A stretch of 64,000 nucleotides of DNA from Methylobacterium sp. E-066 (GTDB lineage Bacteria; Pseudomonadota; Alphaproteobacteria; Rhizobiales; Beijerinckiaceae), in contig NZ_JAKSYO010000115.1 in assembly GCF_022829635.1 (NCBI RefSeq), positions 62,001 to 126,000 on the forward strand, in the 5' to 3' direction. The translations under genes and the position numbers were made by a program. The notes under the pieces are model-generated. The model made no database searches and had not been told where the DNA came from. It worked only from the letters and a program-made list of their open reading frames with translations. Positions 36,431 to 46,851 of this stretch are shown piece by piece (the first letter of the stretch is position 1; the number at the start of each line of letters is the position of its first letter).

Positions 36431-36913
36431 TCAGCGATAGAACGTGTAAGTTGCGGTGTAGGGCACGCGCATGGTCTGGCCGGGCGTGCATCCGCCGGGC
36501 GGCTTCTCCCCGCCAGCCGTATCCCGGCGCAGGACGTAGCGCGTTCCGGCGAGCATCCCGGTTCCGGTGGCCTGGCCCGAGAGCAGCAGCCACGCAACGG
36601 CCTGGGGCTGCGGTGCCGGTGCTTGGTCGATCACGGATCCGACCACGCGGGAGCCGTCCTGCGATTCCCAGGTCGGGCCCTCGAAATGGCGGCCGACGAC
36701 GCGTCCGTCGGCCTGGGAAAGGTCGGCTTCGGGCTTGGCCGCGCCCCAGGCCGGGGCTTCCTCCCCGGCGGTGCAGGCATAGATCTGCACGCCCCGGGCG
36801 GCGAGGCTGATGATCGGCGCGCTCCCGGGCGGCGGCGCCAGGGGCGCCGGTTCGGCTTCGGCGAGAGCCGGGACGCCGCACGCGAGCGCGACGAGGACCG
36901 GCCGCCGGAACAT
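36431..36913 (-). CDS. Exported DUF3455 protein
   Basis: 160 residues: a signal peptide (MFRRPVLVALACGVPALAEA), then a domain matching DUF3455 (GVQIYACTAGEEAPAWGAAKP, GRHFEGPTWESQDGSRVVG, AVAWLLLSGQATGTGMLAGT, GGCTPGQTMRVPYTATYTFY). The family is small, secreted or periplasmic, and uncharacterised. The chosen ATG 36913 begins exactly at the signal peptide; there is no strong ribosome binding site, and a longer in-frame start would bury it. It is convergent with pdeM, 7 bp apart. Confidence 0.78.
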   Translation of the reverse strand: MFRRPVLVALACGVPALAEAEPAPLAPPPGSAPIISLAARGVQIYACTAGEEAPAWGAAKPEADLSQADGRVVGRHFEGPTWESQDGSRVVGSVIDQAPAPQPQAVAWLLLSGQATGTGMLAGTRYVLRRDTAGGEKPPGGCTPGQTMRVPYTATYTFYR

Positions 36914-37020
36914 CCTGAAAGCATAGGGGATCGGCTCAACTCCTCCGCTGGATTGCGTATCGGGGATACGCACGAGGCCGCGTGCGCGTTTCACGGCCCC
37001 GAGTCGCGCCTGCCGCGGGA

Positions 37021-38481
37021 TCAAGCGGACTTCATGAACCGCTGGACGCTCTCCGAGAGGTCCGACGAGTGTCCAGCCAGGCTCTCGGCGACGCCGAGCA
37101 CGGCCTCGGCGAGCTGGCCGGTGGCGTTGGCGGCGTTCGAGACGCCGCCGATATTGCCGGACATCTCGTGGGTCGACACTGCCTGCTCCTCGACGGCGCT
37201 CGCCATCGCCAGGGTCAGGTTCGAGAGCTCGGCGACGGCGGCGGTGATCATCTCGATCGCCCCGACCGCCTCGCCGGTGGCGCTCTGGATCGCCGCGACC
37301 TGCTGGGTGATGTCGCCCGTCGCCTTGGCGGTCTGCTCGGCCAGGGCCTTGACCTCGCTGGCGACCACCGCGAAGCCCCGACCGGCGACGCCGGCGCGGG
37401 CGGCTTCGATCGTGGCGTTGAGCGCCAGCAGGTTGGTCTGGCCGGCGATCGACTTGATCATGCCGACCACCGCGTCGACCTCACGGGCATTCTCGGCCAG
37501 CCGCCGCATCGTGGCGTCCGTGGTCTCGGCCTGGACCGCGATCTGCCGGGCGCGCTCCGAGACCCGTCCGACCTGGCCGGAAATCTCCTGGATGGCGCTG
37601 TTCATCTGCTCGGAATTGACCGCCACCGACGAGGCCTTCTGGCGGGCGGAATCGGCGGACTGCGTCAGCCCCTCTGCCGAGTGCTGCATCTGCCGGACGG
37701 CCGATCCGACGGCATCGACCACGCGGCTCACGTCGGTCGCCATGTTCACCTGGGCGGATACGATGGCCCAGGTCAGCATCGGCCCGATATAATTGCCCTT
37801 GCTATCGTTGACCGCCGTGACCTGCAGGTCGAGCGTCTCCGGGCCGACCTTGATCTTAGTCCGGTGCGGCAGCCGGCTCGCATCGGCAAGCATGGTGCGC
37901 TGATGGTGCGGGTTCTTGTGGAACACGTCGAACGAATGGTCGAGCATCTGATCGACCTTGATCGGCAGATACTGCTCGAGCGGCCCGAGGGTCCGGCGCG
38001 AGGTGGCATTCAGGTAATTGATCTTGAACTCGTTGCGCGGATCGGCGGTCATCACCGCGACCGGCATATTGTCGATCATCGACATCAGGCGGTCGATCTG
38101 GTTCTTCTTGGCCGAGATGTCGGAGGCGAACTTGACCACCTTCACCGGCTGGCCGCGGGCGTCGAGGATGGGATTGTAGGTCGCTTCCAGCCAGACCTCC
38201 GCGCCGTCCTTGCCGAGGCGCAGGAACTCGCCGGTGACGTAGTGGCCGCCTTTCAGCTTCGCCCAGAACTCCGTGTAGTCGGCGCTCTGAGCATAAGCGG
38301 CGTCGACGAAAATACGATGATGCTTGTCGTGTACATCCGCCAAGGAGTACTTCATCAGATCCAGAAAATTCTGGTTTGCGGCGATGACCTTGCCGTCCAT
38401 CGAAAATTCGATGATCGCCAGCGATCGATCCAGGGCGTCCAGCTTGGCCTGAGACTCGCTATATACGGATCTTTTGAACAT
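37021..38481 (-). CDS. Soluble chemoreceptor with tandem PAS domains
   Basis: 486 residues, without signal or transmembrane segment. PAS 1 (about 17-115; [20 protein letters not shown]) and PAS 2 (about 135-235) are followed by the MCP signalling hairpin (about 270-480) with the conserved tip region [20 protein letters not shown] and [20 protein letters not shown]. Cytoplasmic PAS receptors of this kind report redox, flavin or small-molecule state to CheA. No che genes are nearby, although motAB is about 10 kb away. ATG 38481; the following gene corA is on the same strand 197 bp upstream. Confidence 0.9.
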   Translation of the reverse strand: MFKRSVYSESQAKLDALDRSLAIIEFSMDGKVIAANQNFLDLMKYSLADVHDKHHRIFVDAAYAQSADYTEFWAKLKGGHYVTGEFLRLGKDGAEVWLEATYNPILDARGQPVKVVKFASDISAKKNQIDRLMSMIDNMPVAVMTADPRNEFKINYLNATSRRTLGPLEQYLPIKVDQMLDHSFDVFHKNPHHQRTMLADASRLPHRTKIKVGPETLDLQVTAVNDSKGNYIGPMLTWAIVSAQVNMATDVSRVVDAVGSAVRQMQHSAEGLTQSADSARQKASSVAVNSEQMNSAIQEISGQVGRVSERARQIAVQAETTDATMRRLAENAREVDAVVGMIKSIAGQTNLLALNATIEAARAGVAGRGFAVVASEVKALAEQTAKATGDITQQVAAIQSATGEAVGAIEMITAAVAELSNLTLAMASAVEEQAVSTHEMSGNIGGVSNAANATGQLAEAVLGVAESLAGHSSDLSESVQRFMKSA

Positions 38482-38677
38482 TTTAGTGCCCACGCTGCTC
38501 GATTGAGCATGTATCCGATATGGCGTTAATTTTTGACTAATTTGGCGGCGTTTCGATAATGTCCGCAATATCAAATACGCAGAAAAATATTCAATCCGAA
38601 GATCTATAGCCGATGAAACGTGTATTCGGCTGATGACCTTTCAGCAACTTGGATCAGTCGGTATTGATGGACGAATA

Positions 38678-39664
38678 TCAGAACCATCCGCGTATCCGGA
38701 AATAAACGATCGGCGCCAGAGCGCTGAACAAGATCAGGCCGAGGGCGTAGGGATAGCCGTAGGCCCAGTCCAGCTCCGGCATGTGCTTGAAATTCATGCC
38801 GTACATCGACGCGATCAGCGTCGGCGGCACGCCCACCACCGACACCACGGTGAGCACGCGAAAGACGTTGTTCTGCTCGATGTTGATGAGCCCCAGCGTC
38901 GCGTCGAGGAGGAACTGGACGTTCTCCGCGAGCCGCGTCTCGAACTCGTCGAGGGAGTCGATGTCGCGCCGGATCGTCTCGAAGCGTCCATCCTCGGGCA
39001 GCCCCAGGCCGTCGCAGGCAGCCGACACGAACGGCACGATTCGCTCCAGTCCGAGCAGGCTGGCGCGGATCTTACCCAAGACCTTTCCGCGGTTGCTGAT
39101 CCCGCGCAGGATCCGCCGCAGCGCCAGATCGCGGCGGCGCGGCGGCGGGCTCTCCAGCCGTCGCCGGTTCGCGCCGCGCACGTCGAAGTCGAAGATTCGG
39201 GTGGAGAGCTGGTCGAGTTCGGAGGCCATGTCCTCCAGGGCGTCGGCGAGGCTGTCGACCAGCTCTTCCAGGATCACCAGGAAGATCTCGCTCGGGGTCA
39301 CGCTGCCATCGCCGTCGGCGATCCGCTTCTCGGAGGAGTCGATCGCACGCAGGTCGTGGAACCGGATGGTGACGAGGTGGTCCTTCGACAGGAGAAAACC
39401 GAGCGGCTTCAGCTGCGAGTCGCTGCGCTCGAACGTGATCATCGGCGTCGACAGCGACAGGCCGCCCTTCACCCGCCGCAGCCGGCTGGACGATTCCACC
39501 TCCGACAGCGCGGCCCGGGAGGGCACGCGCAGGCCCGTCGCGGCTTCGACGGCGGCGGCCTCCTCGGAACTCGGATCATTGAGATCGAGCCAGACGGCGT
39601 TGCCGGGGATCGGGCCGCCCGGGTCGAGCGTCACCGCGCCCTCGGGTCCGTGCAGGCTCAGCAT
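38678..39664 (-). CDS. corA: CorA-family magnesium/divalent-cation transporter
   Basis: 328 residues: a long cytoplasmic domain (about 1-265, with helix-forming acidic segments) and two C-terminal membrane helices. The first helix ends at the CorA signature [20 protein letters not shown], which contains the selectivity-filter GMN. The protein forms a pentameric Mg2+ (or Co2+/Ni2+) channel of the inner membrane. Start ATG 39664. It reads away from groES, with the CIRCE-bearing region between them. Confidence 0.92.
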   Translation of the reverse strand: MLSLHGPEGAVTLDPGGPIPGNAVWLDLNDPSSEEAAAVEAATGLRVPSRAALSEVESSSRLRRVKGGLSLSTPMITFERSDSQLKPLGFLLSKDHLVTIRFHDLRAIDSSEKRIADGDGSVTPSEIFLVILEELVDSLADALEDMASELDQLSTRIFDFDVRGANRRRLESPPPRRRDLALRRILRGISNRGKVLGKIRASLLGLERIVPFVSAACDGLGLPEDGRFETIRRDIDSLDEFETRLAENVQFLLDATLGLINIEQNNVFRVLTVVSVVGVPPTLIASMYGMNFKHMPELDWAYGYPYALGLILFSALAPIVYFRIRGWF

Positions 39665-39738
39665 GAAAGCGCGTTATCCATGGGGGAGAATGGGGCCAAT
39701 GCCACGTCATCGCACGGTCGCGGGCGGGTGCGACAGCA

Positions 39739-39766
39739 TTGACTCGAAACCGCGCGAGGGCTATCT
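39739..39766 (+). promoter_or_regulatory. Predicted groESL promoter
   Basis: TTGACT (39739-39744) and CTATCT (39761-39766) are spaced 16 bp, giving a promoter-like pair directly upstream of the CIRCE element and about 110 bp before groES. It could be read by the housekeeping or heat-shock sigma factor; the sequence does not decide. The element lies inside the short divergent region from corA. Confidence 0.6.
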
Positions 39767-39777
39767 CGCCGCCGTCA

Positions 39778-39804
39778 TTGGCACTCGCCAAGACAGAGTG
39801 CTAA
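39778..39804 (+). promoter_or_regulatory. CIRCE operator (HrcA binding site) upstream of groESL
   Basis: TTGGCACTC-N9-GAGTGCTAA. Compared with the consensus TTAGCACTC-N9-GAGTGCTAA, there is one change in the left half-site. It is 12 bp past the predicted -10 and therefore near the transcription start, where HrcA would repress groESL until heat stress. Both half-sites and the 9-bp spacing are directly visible. Confidence 0.93.
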
Positions 39805-39875
39805 CAGTCCGGCTCGGACGCGGCCTCGCCGGCCGCATCAACGCCAACTGCAGACTTGAAGCAAGAGGGCAGCTC

Positions 39876-40166
39876 ATGAAGTTCCGTCCGCTGCACGACC
39901 GCGTGGTCGTCCGTCGCATCGAGAGCGAGGAGAAGACCAAGGGCGGCATCATCATTCCGGATACCGCCAAGGAGAAGCCGCAAGAGGGCGAGATCGTCGC
40001 CGTCGGTCCCGGCGCGCGCGACGAGCAGGGCCGCGTCAACGCGCTCGACGTCAAGGCCGGCGACCGCGTCCTGTTCGGCAAGTGGTCCGGCACCGAGGTC
40101 AAGATCGACGGTCAGGACCTCCTGATCATGAAGGAATCCGACATCATGGGCGTCGTCGCCCTCTGA
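39876..40166 (+). CDS. groES: Co-chaperonin GroES
   Basis: Heptameric lid of the GroEL folding chamber. It has 96 residues: [20 protein letters not shown], the mobile loop [20 protein letters not shown], the GxV-type motif [12 protein letters not shown], and the C-terminal [19 protein letters not shown] ahead of ATG 39876 is a fair ribosome binding site. It is followed 72 bp later by groEL under the same CIRCE-controlled promoter. Confidence 0.97.
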   Translation: MKFRPLHDRVVVRRIESEEKTKGGIIIPDTAKEKPQEGEIVAVGPGARDEQGRVNALDVKAGDRVLFGKWSGTEVKIDGQDLLIMKESDIMGVVAL

Positions 40167-41882
<1,716 letters not shown>

Positions 41883-41909
41883 GTCCAAGCCACTCGTCAA
41901 GATGAGGAA

Positions 41910-41941
41910 GGGGGTCGCCGCGAGGCGGCCCCTTTTCTTTT
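41910..41941 (+). terminator. Rho-independent terminator after groEL
   Basis: GGGGTCGCC-GCGA-GGCGGCCCC forms a 9-bp stem with one G-U pair, followed by TTTTCTTTT. It starts 28 bp past the groEL stop and also marks the boundary with the convergent gene that ends at 41958. Confidence 0.9.
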
Positions 41942-41957
41942 GGGCGGCCCGATCCTT

Positions 41958-42776
41958 TCACGCTCCAGCGTGAGTCCGGGCGATCGTCATGGACGGCTGT
42001 CTGGGGGCCAGGGCATCGTCGTCCCGGGCGAGATCGGCCTCGACTTGCGCGGCAAGCTTGAAGAAGCGCTGGCGGACTTCCGCGGCAAACGGGTTCGACC
42101 GCTCGATCGCCTCGAAGACTTCGGGCGCATCATGCCGGACCATGTCGACCGCCTGCATGAGCAGTGAAAAGCTTCGTGTGGTCATCTGCGTGGGAAGCGG
42201 CTCCATGGCGACGAGCACCCGCGCGATCAGATGGGTCAGGCCCTGAACGGCTGCGGCCTCGCGGTCGTGGGCTTCCGGCGTCGTGACGATCACCTTGAGC
42301 TTCAGCACCTTCCGAAGGAAAGCCGCGGCACGACGCCCCCGCCGTCCCGAGACCGGACACACGGCGATCTTCAGGCCGGCTATCCCGTCGACGGCACTCT
42401 GGGGTCCGAACAGGGGATGGGTGCCGAGGATCTCGACGCCGGCCGGCAATCCCGCCCGCATGATCGCGACGGGCAGCATCTTCACCGAGCCGACATCGAC
42501 CACCAGCGTTCCGGGCCGGAGATGCGGGGCTATCGCGGCCACGACCTCGGCCAAGCGGGAAACCGGAACGGCGAGGATGACGATTGGGCAGCGTGCCGCC
42601 GCTTCAAGGCCGGTCCGCATGGCACCGTAGGTCTCGGCATCGGGCTCAGCCGGGCGCGGATCGTAGACGCGCAACGCCCCATGCGGCGCGAGGTGCCGGG
42701 CGATCAGGCGACCGAAGGCGCCGAAGCCGATGATCCCGATGGCCGGGCGGAGCTGAGTGATGTGGGAGGATGACAC
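41958..42776 (-). CDS. Prephenate/arogenate dehydrogenase-like protein
   Basis: 272 residues with a Rossmann start IGIIGFGAFGRLIARHLA, then PIVILAVPVSRLAEVV, DVGSVKMLPV, and the TyrA signature GTHPLFGPQSA. The helical C-terminal half (about 155-250, with HDREAAAVQGLTHLIARVL) matches the dimerisation domain of prephenate/arogenate dehydrogenases, which would serve tyrosine synthesis. It is a short form without an ACT domain. Whether this is the main tyrosine enzyme or a paralogue is unknown; a tyrA-type copy near hisC and metX is usual in this group. Convergent with groEL. Confidence 0.78.
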   Translation of the reverse strand: MSSSHITQLRPAIGIIGFGAFGRLIARHLAPHGALRVYDPRPAEPDAETYGAMRTGLEAAARCPIVILAVPVSRLAEVVAAIAPHLRPGTLVVDVGSVKMLPVAIMRAGLPAGVEILGTHPLFGPQSAVDGIAGLKIAVCPVSGRRGRRAAAFLRKVLKLKVIVTTPEAHDREAAAVQGLTHLIARVLVAMEPLPTQMTTRSFSLLMQAVDMVRHDAPEVFEAIERSNPFAAEVRQRFFKLAAQVEADLARDDDALAPRQPSMTIARTHAGA

Positions 42777-43118
42777 GGGGACCTCGGGCAGGCGCGAGGT
42801 CGGCGGATCAAGAACAGGAGCAACCGCCGACGACGCAGCGGTTGGGCATGATAAGCAGGCCGCCGCTATGGGAGCGGCGGGTAATACGATCCGGTGCGGA
42901 GCAAGCTTGGCATGGTGGGCTGCCTCTAGGCCGTGCCACCTGGCGCGTCAACCGGACCGCCTCGACGGCAGGTTTGAGGGCGCCCGAAACCAAAAACGGG
43001 ACGGCTTGCGCCGTCCCGTCGGTAGGTGTCGTTATCGACCTAAGAAGATCGAGGCCAGTCGCTGGAGCAGGCCCCGCGGTGCGGGCGGAGGCTCACTCTG
43101 CCCAGGACCGTCCCCGAT
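42777..43118. other. 342-bp gap downstream of fae
   Basis: The region contains the fae terminator (42992-43019) and otherwise no supported gene. Short frames on the plus strand are incompatible with any family I recognise. It is the 3' end of the C1 cluster transcript and the upstream region of the prephenate-dehydrogenase-like gene. Confidence 0.6.
42992..43019 (-). terminator. Rho-independent terminator of fae
   Basis: On the minus strand a perfect 10-bp stem (ACGGGACGGC, loop of 4, GCCGTCCCGT) is followed by TTTTTGG. It lies about 100 bp beyond the fae stop and would end the mptG-to-fae minus-strand transcript or a separate abundant fae mRNA. Confidence 0.88.
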
Positions 43119-43628
43119 CTAATTGGCGGCGAAGGGGTGCTGAGCCGAGTTGCGCTGCTCGGTGACGGTCGCGGCCTTCGGCTCGCCGTTCACGGCGCGC
43201 TGGATCGAGAGCTTGGTGGCCTCGTAGTTGTACTTCTGGATTTTGGCGTCGTCGGCCGCTTCCCAGTGGATGAACACGCCGACCAGGATGAACAGGTCGT
43301 CGGCCTCATCGGCCGGGATGATGCCTTCGGCAACGGCGTCCTGGACGGCCTTGGCAACGCCGTGCTGGGCCGGGCCGAACATCTGGACGGCCTGACGGGC
43401 GTCGTTGATGGTGACCTTGTTGAACATCAGGGTGTTCGGCTTGCAGGGCAGGTTCGGCGCGATGACCGCGAGCAGGCTGGTAAAGCCGTGCTTGTTGTTC
43501 ACGAGGCCGTTGCAGAAAGCCGTCTCGGCGGGCGAGCCGCGCGGTCCGATGATCAGGTCGATGTGAGCGACTTCGTTGCCGTCGCCGACGAGGGCTTCGC
43601 CAACCTGAACCTTGGTGATCTTCGCCAT
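43119..43628 (-). CDS. fae: Formaldehyde-activating enzyme
   Basis: Condenses formaldehyde with tetrahydromethanopterin to methylene-H4MPT, the entry step of formaldehyde oxidation. The 169-residue protein starts [20 protein letters not shown] and contains [18 protein letters not shown] with the conserved active-site-region His22, then the VVxx-type core [20 protein letters not shown] and [20 protein letters not shown]. It appears near-identical, by recall, to Fae of M. extorquens. GGGAGAG precedes ATG 43628. It has its own leader of about 240 bp after orf7, consistent with high independent expression. Confidence 0.97.
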   Translation of the reverse strand: MAKITKVQVGEALVGDGNEVAHIDLIIGPRGSPAETAFCNGLVNNKHGFTSLLAVIAPNLPCKPNTLMFNKVTINDARQAVQMFGPAQHGVAKAVQDAVAEGIIPADEADDLFILVGVFIHWEAADDAKIQKYNYEATKLSIQRAVNGEPKAATVTEQRNSAQHPFAAN

Positions 43629-43867
43629 TCGGTGTCTCTCCCTGGATTCCGAAATAGGGCCGCGGCGCCGGACGAGGCCAGCGGCCGGGAAGCCATCCTT
43701 GTTATCGGCGCCCGTCCCTCCGGCCGTGCCGGATGGGCCGAGCCGGTTGGGCCGGACAGCGCGCCGGACCCTACAGTGAGGCCCAGCGGCTCACAACCCG
43801 CGCAAGGCCCTGAAGGTGAGGAATTTCTTTGGCTCCGGGCCTCGAAATGCGGGAACTTTTCGACCTT

Positions 43868-44701
43868 TCACGCCAGGGCGGCCCCAGCCGATGCAAGCGC
43901 ATCCCAGTACAGCGTCGCCACCGTGAAATCCGCGCTGGTGCCGGGGTTGAGCCCGCGGGCCTTGAGTGACGCGTCGAGGGCCAGCAGCGCCTCAACCGGC
44001 CGGGCGGCGAGGTCGAGCCCGGAGAGTGCGGCTTCCACCTCCCGGCGAACGCCCTCGGCCACCGACGCGCCAGCCTTGCGGGCGATGTGGCTGTCCGGAA
44101 CGGAGCGCAGATAAGCGAGATGGATCGCCGTCGTGCACCAGGACGGATCGAGGCCCTGGGCACGCGCCTCGGCGAGCGCCGGCAGCCCGATCGCGCTGAT
44201 GTCCGAGAAGCCGGTGCCGTAGGCGCGGGCGATGCGGTCCCGGTCGGCCGCTTCCGCCATGGCGGCGCGCAGGGAGGCGGGGGCCTCCGCCGCGACGTCG
44301 TGCTTTGCGGCCCGCCCGAGGCCGCCCGGGTTGGCGATCCGGATCGCCGCGAACACCGTGGCCGAATCCGCAGCGTCGAGATTATCCAGCACGGCGCGGA
44401 CGGTCCGGCCCCGCTCGGCAGCGACCGCGAGGGGCGCGCAGAGCAGGAGAATCCCGAGATTGGTGTTCTGGGCGACCGCCGCCAGGGTGGCGGCGATCCC
44501 GGCCCGGACCCGTTCGCCGACGCCCGACCCGGCCCGGGCCAGCTCCGGCGCCGAGACATCGGCGCTGGTGACGAAATCCGCCACCACCATGCGGTGGCCG
44601 GCGGCGTAGGCATGGACGTTGCCGGGCTTCAGCGCGTCGAGCTCCGCCAGGCAGGCGGCACGGTAGAGCGTGCCGATCAGACCTGGCTCAAGGGCGCTCA
44701 T
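43868..44701 (-). CDS. orf7: CitG/MdcB-type protein of the H4MPT cluster (orf7-like)
   Basis: 277 residues related to triphosphoribosyl-dephospho-CoA synthases: LDALKPGNVHAYAAGHRM, VADFVTSADVSAPEL, VGERVRAGIAATLAAVAQNT NLGIL split by the active-site region, and NPGTSADFTVATLYWDAL. In citrate/malonate metabolism this family makes a CoA-like prosthetic group; there is no citrate lyase here, and in M. extorquens the equivalent orf7 belongs to the archaeal-type C1 set and is thought to act in H4MPT or methanofuran-analogue synthesis. ATG 44701 overlaps the preceding ATP-grasp gene's stop as ATGA, so both are coupled. Confidence 0.82.
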   Translation of the reverse strand: MSALEPGLIGTLYRAACLAELDALKPGNVHAYAAGHRMVVADFVTSADVSAPELARAGSGVGERVRAGIAATLAAVAQNTNLGILLLCAPLAVAAERGRTVRAVLDNLDAADSATVFAAIRIANPGGLGRAAKHDVAAEAPASLRAAMAEAADRDRIARAYGTGFSDISAIGLPALAEARAQGLDPSWCTTAIHLAYLRSVPDSHIARKAGASVAEGVRREVEAALSGLDLAARPVEALLALDASLKARGLNPGTSADFTVATLYWDALASAGAALA

Positions 44702-45606
44702 GCCACCACGAGCCGCGGAACGCTGGCGCCCCGGACGGCAGCGAGAAAGCCCCGCACCACGGCGGCGGCGATGTCGGTCTCGCACACGGTCTGGAGGCCC
44801 GACCAGGCCGGCATGGAATTGACTTCGAGGATCGCGAAGCCGCCCTCCCCGTCCTCGACGAGATCGACGCCGGAATAATCGACCCCGACCGCGGCGGCAG
44901 CGGCCTCGGCCATTTCGGCGGCGGCGGGCGGCATCGCCCAGGGCAGCGGCCGGCCGCCGCGATGGACGTTGGTGATCCAGCCGTCGCCCTCGCGGATCAT
45001 GCCGGCGATGGCCCGGCCGTCGCAGACGAACACGCGGTAATCCCGCCACAAGCCGTCGCGCCGGGGCACGTAGCGCTGGAGATAGTAGACCCGGGCCACC
45101 GCCTCCTCGTCGGGCAGGTCCTCGGGCTGCTCGATCAGCGCGAGCCCCTCCCCTTGCGAGCCGAACAGCGGCTTCAGGACCAGCGGCGCGCCCGGGCGGC
45201 CTTCGCGCCCGACGATCTCGGCGGCGGCCTCGCGCTTCGAGACCACCCAGGTCTCCGGCGTCGGCAGGCCGGCCCGGGCGATGAGGAGCGAGGTCGCCGC
45301 CTTGTCCACCGAGCGCTCGATGGCGGTCGGCGCGTTCCAGACGGTGACGCCGGCCGAGACCAGGGCGTGCAGCACGCCGAGCCGCATGGTGGTGGCCTCG
45401 AAGGTGCCGCCCGCGATGGTCCGCAACAGGACACCGCCGGGCAGCGCGCCGGAAAAGCCCGGGACCCGGAGGGGCTCGCCGCCGCCGGTGGCGACGATCA
45501 CGTCGGCGAGGGAGAACAGCACTGGCTCGACCCCCTGCGCCCGCAGGGCCGCCAGGAGCCGGGCCTTGTGCCAATTGCCGTTATCGGCCGCCAGGGCGAT
45601 GCGCAT
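44698..45606 (-). CDS. orf5: ATP-grasp ligase of the H4MPT cluster (orf5-like)
   Basis: 302 residues of the RimK-type ATP-grasp family: GLPTPETWVVSKREAA, LVLKPLFGSQGEGLALIE (ATP-loop), YLQRYVPRRDGLWRDYRVFV and the metal site VDLVEDGEGGFAILEVNSMP. The enzyme should ligate an amino acid, often glutamate, to a carboxylate, fitting a step in glutamylation of H4MPT or its partner cofactor, but the substrate is unproven. ATG 45606 was chosen at MRIALAADNGNWHKARLLAA; the open frame continues upstream only through a palindrome. It is separated from mch by 270 bp that contain the 99-bp repeat. Confidence 0.83.
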   Translation of the reverse strand: MRIALAADNGNWHKARLLAALRAQGVEPVLFSLADVIVATGGGEPLRVPGFSGALPGGVLLRTIAGGTFEATTMRLGVLHALVSAGVTVWNAPTAIERSVDKAATSLLIARAGLPTPETWVVSKREAAAEIVGREGRPGAPLVLKPLFGSQGEGLALIEQPEDLPDEEAVARVYYLQRYVPRRDGLWRDYRVFVCDGRAIAGMIREGDGWITNVHRGGRPLPWAMPPAAAEMAEAAAAAVGVDYSGVDLVEDGEGGFAILEVNSMPAWSGLQTVCETDIAAAVVRGFLAAVRGASVPRLVVA

Positions 45607-45697
45607 GGATGGAAGTCTCTCGATCGCCCTCCCGCTCAGGGGAAGGCTTCGGTCGTTATGGTTTCGAGGCGCGATCACGGAAGCTTGCCACGACGCA

Positions 45698-45796
45698 CCC
45701 CCTCTCCCGTGCGGGAGAGGGTTGGGGTGAGGGACGAGGTTTTTCCGGAGAGGTCGCACCCCTCACCCTGTCCCTCTCCCGCACAGGAGAGGGGAC
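45698..45796. repeat. 99-bp palindrome, family B, between mch and the orf5-like gene
   Basis: Inverted orientation relative to the copies at 33614-33712 and 53053-53151, with the same 99-bp length. Terminal CCCCCTCTCCCGTGCGGGAG pairs with the right end, and the interior shares TCCGGAGAGGTCGCACCCCT. It lies inside the minus-strand C1 gene series. Confidence 0.88.
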
Positions 45797-45876
45797 CCGC
45801 GCTTCATGCGGTCGGCGACGTAAGTACGGTTACGCCGCAATCTTTCATGAGGTACAGCCAGAAGGATCCGATCTGC

Positions 45877-46851
45877 CTATGCGAACGACGCATCCACCAG
45901 CGTCGGCTCCAGGCGGCCGCCGCGATAGGTGGCGCCGGTGCGCACCGAGGTGACGATCGCTTCGGCCGGCGAGAACAGGGCGCCGTCGATCTTGTAGAAA
46001 TCGCCGTTCACACGCGAAAAGATCTCGGCGAACGGGGCGCCGTGGTCGCTCGACGTGGTGGAGGGGATCTGCTCGGCGAGCAGCTTGGCGTCGGCATCGT
46101 CGGCGTCGACGAAGAGCTGGACCCGGCCGCCATAAATGATCGCGTCGTTGGTCCGGCCCATCGCCTTGATGAAGTCCGGGTGCGGCGGCGAGAGCGGCGC
46201 CGAGCCGATGCCGTCGACGATGGCGTGGAGGTCGAAGCCGACCGTGTGGGCCTTGTGCAGGGCCACTTCCAGCACCCGGGCGACCACTTGGGTCGAGCCG
46301 GCCAGGCTCTGGGTAGGGGCGAAGATGAAGGTGAGATCTTCCGGGCGCAGACCGGCGGCCTCGGCAACCTTGGCGACGACGCTCTCGGGCGGTCCGCCAG
46401 CCGCTTCGAGGACCAGGGCGGTCTTGGTGGCCGAATCCCGGTAGCCCAGCTCCTGATACAAATCCTCGACGGCCGCGACCGCGCGGCCCGGGCCCGAGCC
46501 GAGGGCGAAGAAGCCGGAATCGCCGGCCTCGTCGGCGAGGCTCCAGCCGGCATACTGGCTGCCGAGGCAAGCGAGCACCGGATCGGCCGCATGGACGATC
46601 ACGGAATACGGCCAGGAGGCGATCGGGCCGCTCGGGGCGATGGTGACGGTGCCGAGGCCGCCGAGGCAGATCTCGGCGATGCGCCGCCCGGCCTCGATCG
46701 AGCCCCGCGCCTGCGCGCCGGCATCGACCATCCGGGCCCCGCCGGCGGCCTGCGAGACCGACAGGCGCAGGGTCGCGGCGTCGGCCACGAACCGCTCGAT
46801 CAGCGGCGCCGTCAGCGCGTTGACGCTGGGATAGGATTGGCTGGCACTCAT
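45877..46851 (-). CDS. mch: Methenyltetrahydromethanopterin cyclohydrolase
   Basis: Hydrolyses methenyl-H4MPT+ to N5-formyl-H4MPT between MtdB and the Fhc complex. The 324-residue protein matches the archaeal-type Mch family: [53 protein letters not shown] [16 protein letters not shown], and [20 protein letters not shown] with [15 protein letters not shown] 46851 overlaps the preceding gene's stop (ATGA). A longer open frame upstream is reading of the orf17-like gene. Confidence 0.95.
   Translation of the reverse strand: MSASQSYPSVNALTAPLIERFVADAATLRLSVSQAAGGARMVDAGAQARGSIEAGRRIAEICLGGLGTVTIAPSGPIASWPYSVIVHAADPVLACLGSQYAGWSLADEAGDSGFFALGSGPGRAVAAVEDLYQELGYRDSATKTALVLEAAGGPPESVVAKVAEAAGLRPEDLTFIFAPTQSLAGSTQVVARVLEVALHKAHTVGFDLHAIVDGIGSAPLSPPHPDFIKAMGRTNDAIIYGGRVQLFVDADDADAKLLAEQIPSTTSSDHGAPFAEIFSRVNGDFYKIDGALFSPAEAIVTSVRTGATYRGGRLEPTLVDASFA

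Noticed and set aside
43868..45574. 568-codon fusion of orf7 with sequence upstream
   Set aside because: The upstream half is out-of-phase reading of the orf5-like gene; the CitG-like protein starts at ATG 44701, overlapping its neighbour.
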